Source: Sweltsa coloradensis
Lineage: Eukaryota > Arthropoda > Insecta > Plecoptera > Chloroperlidae
Direction of reading: 5' to 3'
Length of the DNA: 64,000 nucleotides
Assembly (NCBI GenBank): GCA_024449915.1
Contig: JAMZAV010000440.1
Coordinates: forward strand, 248,001-312,000
The notes beneath the pieces are model-generated. The model did no database searches, was not told where the DNA came from, and was given only the letters and a program-made list of their open reading frames with translations. This document shows positions 39,401 to 51,400 of this stretch, in pieces; position 1 is the first letter of the stretch; each line of letters opens with the position of its first letter. A program made the translations under genes and the position numbers.

Positions 39401-42400
39401 CCAGCGGGGACAGCGCCGGAAGACGGGAAGAGCCAAGGACACAGCATCATAGCATAGCCGCGCCCACGTCGTAGCGATTGGTCCGCTCCGACGTCAGCTG
39501 TTCGTTTGGCGTGTGAGCGGGAGGTTTAAAAGGAGCAGATTGGCGTGTTTCTTTATTACTTCTACCCGACCCGACTTTTTCGGGTAGGAATTGAACGGCC
39601 CGACACCGAGGTCGGGTAATTTTACCTACCCGGAAATTACCCGTTTTTCGGGTACCCGCACATCCCTACAAAATACAATTTCTTTATACAACAGCCTTAT
39701 TTTCATGCTTGTGATGCTTTTGAGATTTTCCGTACAATTCTGCGTTGCGACGGAAGGTTTTCTTTAAATGTACACAGAATGTACAGTTTGTATCATAATG
39801 TATTAATTCTTTTTGTGTTAGAATCACAGCTTAAAATGCTTTGTTTCTAGGGATGGGCGAACGTTCAAAATTCCGAACTCGAACCAAACTTTTTTGAAGT
39901 TCGGTTCGGTTCGAAATTTGAAGTTCGAGTTCGTGATTTATCAAAATTACGAACTGCTCCGAACTTTTAAACTTGCCGCTGTCCCGTGCGAGAAAATCCT
40001 CCAATGGTGAGGCAGTATTATTCATTCGACTATCGATTTCCTGCGATATTTTCGATAATTGAAATGGAAGCAGCTCTCCACCAATTGCGTACCTTCTAAT
40101 GTTCGACTAATCGATTCGCAGCAATAATGCGATACATCATGAATGTATCCACCAATGAGAAAGCTGCTAATATAAGACACCAAGACGAGACGCTGTGACA
40201 TTTACGACGATATTTACAATGTTTTATAGAGTATCAAGTATTATTTGGAATCACTGAACAATGATTAAAGACCGATTAACCACGTTTATATGCAATTATG
40301 TTATCAAATAAATTTCTCGCAGGCAAGTTTTAACCACATTTGGTCAGCTTACACACCTTAATACGATGTCGATAAGCTACATAACCTCAAAATAGATCGT
40401 CATTTTACGTTTGTTACTCAAAGTTAGATAACAATAACATGCCCATGTTCTAGGCCTAATAAAATTTTAAAGTTGCGGTATTTAGACGAGAACTGGCCGC
40501 GATTTCACAACAATCTTTGTTAGGTTTGGTTTATGGTTTATGGCTAGGCCTAGGTAGGCCTACATAAGGAATATTTTAGGCTTAGGGGCTAAGGTTAGGC
40601 TAGGGCTAGGCCAAGTAAGGAAAAGCCTAGCCTAGGTTAGCCTAGAATATAGAAGATAATAGGTGTCTAAACATGTTTTATAAGCTCTTATCTAAACCAA
40701 GACTTTGGAATTTGGTAGCCTTGCCTAGGCCTAGGCTAGGGCTATGTCTATGCCTAAATTTAGGATGCTGTGCCAAAAGGGCTAAGCTAGTCAATCCTGT
40801 CGATGAAGGTCGATGAAATAGATCTCGATAGTAGGGAGATTTAGCCTTAGCCTAGACATTAAAGTATGCCCAATTGAAATTCCTACCTCCCTGTTTTTGG
40901 TTTTAAGCAGATTTTTTAAAGTTCGGTTCGAGTTCGAAGTTCGAAACTTTTTTTTACAGAAGTTCGAGTTCGGTTCAAAACTTAAAAAACCAAGGTTCGC
41001 CCATCCCTATGTTTCCAATTACCTTACTTTAGTTTCCTTATGGGTCTATGAGTTGTACCATGGCTGTTTCCATTTACCCCAATAGCCTATCCGGGGTAAT
41101 TGGAAACAAATTCGAGTTTAAAAAGCAATAAAAATACCATACAATATTCTTCCATGAAATTCTTGTTGGTGACATGATTCAGTTTACATCCCAATGCACA
41201 CTTTTGCTCCTTACATTTTTTCTCTCCTATCAATACCCTAGCCTACAAACAAGGTCAAAGTTTAAAAACACTAAAAGTGTTTCCAATTACCCACATTACC
41301 CCTAGGCTCCAACAGCTACATGCATTATCCGATTGTCATAATTTTTTACAGCACCTTAATTTTATGAATTAATATATTCGTGTGAAATTTGAGCTCAATC
41401 GAAATATTATTTCTCATGATAATTGCAATTTTACGATTTTTTTCAATTTTTTAAATTTCTTCAACTTATTTAACACCTAGGCCTACATGCTTTATCCGAT
41501 TGTAATAATTTTTTCACAGAACCTTAATTTTATGAATTATTATATTCGTGTGAAATTTGAGCTTAATCGAAAAATTATTTCTCATGAAAATCGCAATTTT
41601 ACGCTTTTTTTGTTTTTAAAAAATTACGCTCATCCAACAACGCGCCTGAAAAAGCGTTTGCGAAGCTTCCTAGTACTTGTTGTAATATTATTATTGTGCG
41701 AGCTATAAGCCAGGGACCCTAGGCCCTAGCATACTTCTGGAGATGGCTTTTCCAAAATGCCTGGTTTTTGAGCTTGCACACAGAAAATGTATGGTTGGTA
41801 GGGCCGAGGCAACATTTTTCATATGTTGATTGTTCAATATGGATATTTGCTCGATCTCGCTCAAAATTCAAACAGGAATTCTCATTTCTGCTTGATCTCG
41901 CTCAAATATTAAAATCGTTGCTCGCACAGCCCTAATAATTAGCAAAAATTAAGTTGGTAGCACATAGTAAGAGGTTCAGAACTTTGATTACAGAGGTCGA
42001 TGTAAACTCAATTTATAAAAACAGCCAAGATACAGTTTTATTTTCATACGTATTTCAATGCACACTGCGGCAGCTAGCCCACACGAAATGCAGCTTTTCG
42101 CCGCTCGCCGCGCCACATGGTCGAACGCTCGGTGTTTATGCTATCACCAGTTTTCGGCCCACACCCTGCACTGCAGAAAAGTGCTGGGACAAATCTGCTA
42201 TAAACAAAGCCTCCTCACCTCTGTGGTTTGAACGTACGACCTCCATTGTCCGAGATGTTTCCCCCATGCCTCCGTACGAAGCACGTGAGCCTCCATCTGA
42301 CAGAACTCGGCCTTCAGAGTCTCGACTTCGTTCTCCAGGTTGGCCAGCACTCGGCTCTCGGGTTTCAGAGACATGCGCAGAGCGTTCAGAGCTTGCACTT

Positions 42401-45400
42401 TGTCGTCGAGTCGACTACGGAGCTTGCCAAGCCTGCCCTGGATGTAGTTCGACTCGTCTGTCATAGAAACGTTGCTTCGGCTCAAATCAGAGACAGAGAC
42501 GGAGGAATCATCCGAGGACAAATGGAAACCTAGGAAAAAGAAAAGCATTTAATTTTAAGTCTCGATTGATTTGGTTAGTCGGGAAATACTCCAGTAGGTG
42601 GAATTGTATTAAATATTAAAAGCATAATATGTGATGGGAAACGACTTAACGAGAAAACAAATTGACGACTGGTGATAGGCGGAGCTTAAAACGATCGATA
42701 GGTCACGTGACGCGAGTTGGGATAGATTCTTATTTCCCAATTTTACGTCTGTTAAACGGCGCATGACTTAGGTATCACGCTCTAACTCTTATTCTATTCA
42801 TTATTTGAACAAAACTTAAGAGGAATAATATTTAGCAAACGTATCATTCCTTCTAATAGCAATTATTTCGAATTTTTTTACTCAGCCGTTTAGGGATGTG
42901 TGGTTCCAGGTTTTGGTTCCGGTTCCGGGTAGTAAAGAACCCGATTTTTTGGTTCCGGTTCCATCAAAATATGAATAAAATCATTAATAAAATATATATA
43001 TATATATATCTATAAAATTGACAAATATATATATATATATCTATAAAATTGACAAATAATACCTATCAAGTCTTTAATCCTGTCAAATTATAATTTTTTG
43101 AGGAAATAATTGCAATGTCGCTGAATTTTTGCAGAGACCTTCTTTATACAGAAAACTAATCAAAATATTAAAACTCCCCGACAATCGGACTGGAGCTTCG
43201 GCCGCCATAATAGAAAATGGCGGCCAAAAAGTATTGGTTATCGAATATCTCCGAATTGGTTGGAGATAGACAAAATGTCTCAATGACAAAAATATTCCCC
43301 ATTCAATTCCCTACAAAAAAGGCGTCATCAAAGTGAATGATGTAACAAAAAGAGTGTAAAAACAACACGAAAACAGTATTCATATATTGTGAACATTAGG
43401 AATTATCAGCCATATTGGATTTAAACTTTGGTTGTTATCGGATAATTTTTTAAGTCATTTCAATGTGCATAGAAAGAATTTTTCCTCCAATGGTATTTAG
43501 TGCTTAAAAATGGACAGTCAAATATGGCATTTTTGAGGAAATGCCAACAATGGAAAAACCCAAATTCCGGGTAAATGCAAAATCCGATTTTGCAGACCAG
43601 ATTTTTTAAAATACTAATGGAAGCTTTGATGAACCCCGTACAAAAGTCCTTTTGTACTTAAATCGATTTCCTACAGAATTACCGGGCATTGTTTGATGCC
43701 GGGCGTGAAAATTAGGAAATAAGCTGGTACTCCAATAAGCACCATATAAACCACGATTTTGTAACGTAACCTTTGTCCCTACCAAAACTATAGAAGACAC
43801 TTTTTTGTAGGGAATTGAATGAAGAATATTTTTGCCATTGAGACAATTTGTCTATCTCCAACCAATTTGGAGATATACGATAACCTACACTTTTTGGCCG
43901 CCATTTTCCAATATGATGGCCGAAGCTCCAGTCCGATTGTAGGGGAGTTTTAGTATGTTAATGAGTATTATATAAGAAAGGTCTCTGCAAAAATTCAGCG
44001 ACATCGCAATTTTTTCGTCTAAACGTCGATATAAGATCATATTTGACAGGATTACATGTATTACTTGATTATTTATGATAAAACAAAATATTTACATAAC
44101 AAGACTAAAATATCTGTAAAAGTCCAGTGCCGTTGCCAGCATCGTGTGTTAGCCCATAAGCATAATGAGTGCGAGAGAGATAGTTGCACGGCGATGTAAC
44201 TCGTCATAGCCATGGTCGTAGCTGGCTGCGAGGTGGGGAGGGGCGGTGCGCACACCGATGCGCGTACGATCCACTTCACAGCTGACTGTGCACGGGCGGG
44301 GAGGGTGGGGAAGGTAGGGATGGTCGACTGAGAGGAGTGGGGGGACATGCGCCGACCCAAGCTGATCCAGCTGGACCGGCTGACTGTTCAAGTTGAAAGC
44401 CTTCTACTGGCGAGAAGTCGTGACTTACGCGCGCGATTCAAATACCCAGAACCGAACCGAAGTAGGTTCCAAATTGTTATGCTTCGGTTCGGGTACTAAA
44501 TACCCGAACCGGACCGAAATTTCGGGTACTCGCACACCCCTACAGCCGTTACCATGTTATTACAATGCACGCATCATACATGAAAAAATAATCAAAACGA
44601 CTATAATATTTCTCAACATCAATCGTCAATTGACAAAAAACTACTAATCGGATATAGACATGACCTCTTTGAAAAAATGCATCTGACTTTTTAGATAAGA
44701 AATAAACTTACTTTCTAGACAGAAAGTGCACTGAACAAAAATTTAAAGCATGTAGTAATAGGCAGCGTGTAGCTTTTCACGGCTCATCCGCACGTCAAAA
44801 GTGCGTATTTTAGATGAAAACACTTACCCTGCATATTAGCATGTGCTGTAAATTTTCGTTCAGTGCACTTTCTATCTAGAAAGTTAATTTATTTCTTGTC
44901 TAAACAGCCAGATGCATTTTTTGAAAGAGGTATTGTCGATATTCGATCAGTAGGGACCCTTGATTTTCGCGAGCACTTGATTCGCGAATTTTTGCAATTT
45001 TGTGGATTAATGAAATTTGACAACAGATGTCGACCTTTGGTGACCTTGGCATTCAAATGGCGTCCGCGAGTTTTCGCGATTTTCGGCGTTTTTTAGGTTT
45101 TATGCGATTTTATTCATATTATTACAAATTTTTCAGCGATTTCACAACTTTTTGCGATGTTTTTCCGATTTTTAGTGTTCAAATCACAAAAAGTGCAGAA
45201 TTATTTGAAAATCCCGCTAGATTTTGAGTTTCGATCATAATCAAGATTCAAGATGGATGACTGTGCAATCAATTATTTCGCCAAAAGTTCGCCAAATCGA
45301 TTTTTCGGTCCATAGTCGACCATACCAGCAGATTGTGATGCTTCGTGGCCTAAATTGAAGCTGTCATCGTGATCGCGAACTGCCGATAAAATGCCGAAAA

Positions 45401-48400
45401 TAATCTATGTTTTATCTCGCGTGCGTATAAATAAAGATAAAGACATGTTATTTGTTTGATTTCAATAGACCTACACAGTGACGTCGGAACAGGGGGGAGC
45501 AAGGGGGGCATTGCCCCCCCTAACTTTCATGCCATGGGGGCATAGGGGGGCAGATTTTAGAGGTGAACAATCAAGATTTCTACTGTACTTTTTGGGAAAG
45601 CAACATCGGATGATCCTGTCAACAATTCATTTCCAGGAAGAAACAATCCAACAATAGCAGGAATGTTATGTTGGCTGACGTACCCCGTGCCTGAACCGTC
45701 TATCCGACTATCTTTATAACCAACCACGTGACTCAGACTCACGTCTAATCCAAACATCCCTTTGAATGATTTGCTAGAGTTATTGGCAGACGCAAGTTGG
45801 GCTTTGGTTCGCTCGTGTCGCATCGTTATGCGTTGTGGGAAAATTATTCCTCTTAAAGTGTAAGTAGTGTAGTGTGTAGGGGTGTGCGAGTAGCACATTT
45901 TGAATTCGAGTCGAGTCGACGAGTATTCCTTTAAATACTCGAGTATCGAGTCGAGTCGAGTCGAGTATTCATTTCAAAATTTAGTTTTTTTTTTAGTCGG
46001 TCCACTTGGAACACAACGATTTTTCTGTTGTAAACATATCAAAAATACATTGTTGTACTTGTATCAGGCTATTGAGGCCTTCCTGCCCTTTGTGCTGGTC
46101 AATTTCAATAAAATTATAATTATACAGAATGTTATCAAGAGTTCCTGGCCCCATAACAATACTGCTGCGATGTTTTAATCCGAAAAAAAAAATCCTCCAA
46201 ATTCGCACTCGCATTATAATATTCGCGGTCTAGGCATCTCCAATGCTATTTCAGCACATTTGAATATTCCGTGCCCTTGAATGGTTCCAGCAGAGTCGAT
46301 AAAGAAGGTTAGGTAACGTCTTTATCGACTAGGGTAACCTTCTTTATCGACTCTAGTTCTAGCGATACGTAAATATATTAGGATTGTGACGTTACAGTCC
46401 TACCCCTTGTATTTTTTTCTATTTTGTTGCTTTTAAATCTGTCTAATATATCTCATATCATGTGGAACTTTCAATATTTTCGGGACTTTAAATCATATTT
46501 TTCTAACAAGTGTTCAAGTCAGTGTGAATCTGCATCTAAGCATGCAAAGGCCAACCCTAGGGTTGAAAGTGTGGAATGTGAAGCTGTGGAGCCGAGGCTC
46601 ATGTTTTTGGTTTCGGGTTTACCGGAGTGGCCTAAAAGTGACGTCACCCCATGTTAAATTCGGAACGTGCTGGAAAAGTGCATAGGCTTCATCTTTCGAC
46701 GGCGACGAGCAAGGGTTGAGGAATGCGGCAAGCGTAAATGGCAACGTCGGTGGGAAACTCCAACGAAAATGTGAATTTTGTTGAGTTTGCAGTCGGCGAA
46801 TGGCAAGCCTAGGATGACCCGCGGAGATTTGAACCCGGAAGACTGACCAATGGCAGTGTCCGTAGCGACACACGTGACCGGACGGCGAGGGCAAAAGAAG
46901 CCCCGATCGAGCGCGAGGCGGCAAGAAGCATCCACCTCTACCACTGTGGGTCACGCTTTGGAACCGGACGGTTGAGTCCGAGGTGCACGTGTCGTGCCAG
47001 CGTTGGAACCCACCCTGCGAGAGCCATGATGGTCGTTGAGCCTCCGCCTATTACGGAGTGGCCGACTAGGCTAAGGGAGTTGGTCTTGTTTTAACGTTAT
47101 TTTTGCTATTTGAAACTTATTCTGAAGAATACGGCGCGTTTTGGTGACCCCTATGTAATGGGTAACCGCTAACAGTACGTCTGATAATGACGACCCGGCG
47201 AGTGCACGGTAAATTCTAAACTACTACAGAGTTGCGGGGAGCATGAGCTCATTTCAAGTATACAGTTCCTGTCTTCGGACTGGCTTTGCGGTGTCGAGAT
47301 AGGGTGCACGTGTTAGTGCCAGTAAAATACAAGACCACGTGGTTAGCCAGTACCACGATGCTAGAGCAAGTAGCATCTCTCCCTCTACGAGAACATCTGG
47401 GGCGGTGGTAAGCAAATCTAAGCATTCTGGGCGTGTAGCTGAGAGGTACGCAGTAGGACACCAAGGTCCGCGTCCGCCACTGGACGCCTTCTCCATAGGC
47501 AACCCGCGCGCCGGAGCGCGTCGCCATTTGCAGTCACATCATTTCCCCCCCCCCCTTTTCTTCGATCAAGACCAAGGAACAGGATGAGACTTTGGAATAA
47601 GACAGAAAGGACAGGGTTGAGTAGAACGTTGGCTTTCATTTTCTTGTATTTTTATTGTATTCCCTGTATCACATGTATGTATTTTGTTTGTCTAAACTCG
47701 GATCCGATTGCTAACTTCAATTGAAACCATAACTTCATTGATGTAACTTAACTTCTTGTTTGAGTCAGTAAAAGCCACTAAAAGCACACAGGTTTTCACT
47801 TAGTAGTGCATGGTTGCCCCCTGCTTTCCCCATCTCACGGTGTAGTTTTTGCAAGGACCTTCAGTCCACCCCACGCCGCATCACGGGTGGTTGACCTAGT
47901 TTCAGCAGGAGCGCCCGAGGCCCAGAACGAGCGTGGAGCGGACCAGCAACGGCGTGGCTCACCACTAGCGCGCCTGGTAAGACGAGTTCGCTACCCCCTT
48001 TGGGTAGTATGCTAGACGGTGCTGGGTTGCACTGTCAGTACACTCTGGCGAGTTGTTGTTTTTTTGTGTTTCGTGTATGTGTTTTTGGTTTGCGGTTCTC
48101 ACATTTTAGTCTATGTTAGTCTTGTCTCTCCGCGAGCTAGTAGCAGGGCAGGTTTGCGAGACAGTTATAGGGCTAGGAAGGGTGACCTTTACCCACACCA
48201 CCCCCCGACCTAAAGTGACTCTATCTGGAGAGTCACGAGTGAATCACACTCTGGCGCTGGTCGGGTTTTTCGGGCAAAGTGGTGTTGGCAAGGGTTGCGA
48301 CGTGACTTCACCGGCTGTACAGTAGGGTTAGACTGTTCTACGAGTAGGCGGTACGTGTGAGGCACGAGTCACCGTGAACCGAGACTTACAAGTTAGGTAG

Positions 48401-51400
48401 TGGTGGTTTACTTAGGTAGGAAGGGGTGAAGTCACAGCATCCTTGCTAGCGATAGCCGACGGAGCGCGCCACGCGTCGTTCGCGTCATCAAACACTGGCA
48501 TCAAAGTAAAGATGGAAGATTGATGGAAGAGACATAAAACATGTCAAACTACGCCAACTACGATTTTAAAATACGTAAAAAGTGCATTAATGGAATGTTC
48601 ACTGGCATTCTTTCTTCTCGATAGTTGATCTGAAATATTAGTGATATAGACGCAACGAAACCAATAAAGGATATTTGTTTTCGACGCCGTGTAGGCCTAG
48701 GTTAGGCCTAGGCCTAGTCCTATTCCCGATTCCCGCATCCAAGTCTCCGTTGTTGTTTATCGTAATAATTTTGAAAGCACGCAGTCTCTAGGGCCAAGGC
48801 CTACTTTTTGCCGTCACAGTACACACGTAGGGCCTAGCTAGGCCTAGGTTGTAATAAGCCTAGGCCCAGGTCTCTGTACGTAGGCCTAGCCCTACTGTGA
48901 TGATGGTTCTTTTCAATTTTCATAGGATTTCATATGTTTAAAACTCGACTCGAAAACTTCGAGCCTAAAACCAAACTCGACTCGATGTCGAGTATAAAAA
49001 AAAACTCGAAAAAACTCGACATTTCGAGTACTCGCACACCCCTAGTAGTGTGAAATGTAAAGTAAAGTGTAAGTGTGTGTGTGTAGTGTTTCATGTTTAA
49101 TGGTGTTCAAGATTAAATTTATATCGTAATTTTAAATATAAAACCTACTAAACAGCCTTCAGTAGTATTTTTTTTTAAAGAAGAGGGTAAAACAAAAATA
49201 TGTTTGCCTGTATGCTTAGTCATTACATAAAAAATTATGTTGTAATTTATTAAAATGGGCCACTTCACGTAAATTTTTTGAGTTCTTAGATCGCAGATAG
49301 TTAAATGTAAAACATCGTTTACAGAGTCCGAGTGCAGTTAAAACATGACGAAATAACTGTAGAACAGTGTTTCGCCTGCGGCGCAAAAGGGCCTCCGGCG
49401 GCTGGGGCTTCACCCAGACCCCAGCTGTACCCCTACGAATTCTACTAATGGGTTTGCCCCCCACAACTTTCAAAACGTTCCGACGCGCCTGGACCTACAC
49501 ATTGTTTCTTGCATAAGATGTGTTTCCAGCACAACAAAAGAGTTGACAGGCTGCCTGGGCCTACTTAACCTCAAATTCGCGATGTCTGAGGCACCGAGTT
49601 AAAGCTGTTTAAGGTTAAGTTAACCGTAAGAAAATCGTTGATTTGTCAAAATTTTGAGAATAAGTGCCCTAAACATAGCCCTAAGCAATTCAAATGTGAC
49701 TGGACCCTAGGCCTAGGGCCTCACCTAGGCCTACCTACTAGTATGGAGCAGGTTTAGGGCCTAGGCCATCTTCAGGAAACAACACAGCATTGGACCTTTA
49801 TGATTCTACGGTTGTATCTAGGCCTAGTCGAGTTATGTCTGCAATAAAATGCACAGAAGAAATTTAACACTGAGATAATATTATAGACCCTTGGCCTTGA
49901 CCCCAACCTACACATCTCAAGCCCCTAGCCTAGGTCTATGTGCACTTAATTTTTGTATGACATTCGTTGGTATGTAGCAGTTCATTTCCTAGGCCCATAC
50001 CATGAAATCAGGCTCTAGTCTAGATATTTTAAACGGGAACAGTAGCCTAGGCCAAGTTAAGCAGTTCTTTTAGGGCTTGCTATTTTGGCATAGGTAGGCC
50101 TAGCCTTGGCCTAAGTCCAGATTAGTGTCTTCCATTACATTCTTGTTATATATTATAAATTATTACATTACAATATGCACACACACACACACACAGCACA
50201 GCAGTCACATGCAAATTAACAAATTTATTCACCGCTTTTATTTACCGCTTTTTGTAGTTTTGATTTTAACACCGACTTTTTGCACCGCTTTTTAATTATA
50301 TTGGTACCGCTTTGTGGCGGTTTTATTTACCATAAATTAGTGTCCCTACCAATCAGTAGTTTTTTGTTGATAATTGAAGTTGAGTAAACTTATACTCAGA
50401 TATTTGTTTAATGTATAATGCGTACATCGATATAACAAGTTAATGGCTGTGTCTAAAAATTTGAAATAATCACAATTAGAAGGAATGATATGTATGCTAA
50501 ATAGTATTCCTGTTAAGTTTTGTCCAAATAATGAATAGAATAAAAGTTAGAGCGTGATAAGTAATGCGCCGTTCAACAGACGTCAACTTGCGAAATGAGG
50601 ATTTATCCCAACTCATTCCGCCATTTTGCGCCGTGACGCCAGGAGGCGGGTAAAATTCTATAGTCAATTCAGATGAAATCTCTAAAATTGAAACTGAGCA
50701 ATACTAGTAAAAATAGAAAGATTGAGTAAATCAGATGGTTCATAGCCACAGTAGATCCAAAAAGCATACCTGAAAAGTACTTATTCTTTTTTCATCCCAG
50801 TCACTTCTAATTAATTAAAAAATGTATTTTAGTTTATGATTTTAAATAAAAGTTTTAGTTTTTAAAACATTATGTTTGCACAATTTGCAAATCAAATTGT
50901 AAAGAAAATAGGACCTAGATAAAAAAAATTGTGCAGGCCAAAGCAGTCATAAACAAAAATTGTTTTATTTGTACATATTTGTAACTGTTCCTCAGAAACT
51001 CAGAATCAAATTCTGCACCCTTTTGATTGTTTTCTTGTTCTGCATCACATATCCATTCACAACCTAATAATTTTTCCGCCAAAACATTTCATGGACAGTC
51101 TGAAATGGCACAGCTCAGATTGAGGATAAAACGTGACAAGAGTTTAGAGAAGTAAATAATATAAAATAAAAAAAGAAAGTAGTAATAACAAGTATGTAGT
51201 TACCATCATCGTCCTCTATTGCAAGGTCACACAACTTGATGGTAGTTGTCATGCGATGGTAGTTTTCACTCTCGAGGAAAGTAGGGTAAAACCTTTCCTC
51301 TATCACATCGACTATGCTTCGTTGGGTGACGAAGAACACTTGCGGGCTATCGTTGCCCAATAGATATGCTTCCATTTGTCTTTGCACCGACTGAAAGTAG

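Larger units (their letters stand above)
42891..44542. mobile_element. hAT-type element with GGTTCCGG/CCGAACC arrays
   Basis: Ends TAGGGATGTGTGG / complement of CTCGCACACCCCTA with a perfect 8-bp duplication CAGCCGTT (42883-42890, 44543-44550). Left subterminal GGTTCCGGTTCCGGG, right ACCCGAACCGGACC arrays. A TA-flanked element is nested inside. Confidence 0.9.
45877..49044. mobile_element. hAT-type element with GAGTCGA arrays, nested in copy B
   Basis: Ends TAGGGGTGTGCGAGTA / complement of TACTCGCACACCCCTA with a perfect 8-bp duplication GTAGTGTG (45869-45876, 49045-49052). Subterminal GAGTCGAGTCGACGAG and AACTCGACTCGA arrays. The interior (46166-46291 and 48455-48850) matches 35310-35950. 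Holds two further inserts. Confidence 0.92.
45476..49491. mobile_element. hAT-type element, copy B, host of nested insertions
   Basis: Ends CAGTGACGTCGGAAC / complement of GTTCCGACGCGCCTG with a perfect 8-bp duplication GACCTACA (45468-45475, 49492-49499). Without its insert it is about 840 bp and matches copy A at 29262-30797. No transposase. Confidence 0.92.
49500..51203. other. SNX25 intron with TAGGCCTA clusters and a repeat copy
   Basis: Many TAGGCCTA-type motifs at 49680-50110, the (CA)n at 50179, a lone hAT-like end GTGTCCCTA near 50348, and the dispersed repeat 50455-50650. No exon fits the SNX25 phase here. Confidence 0.45.
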
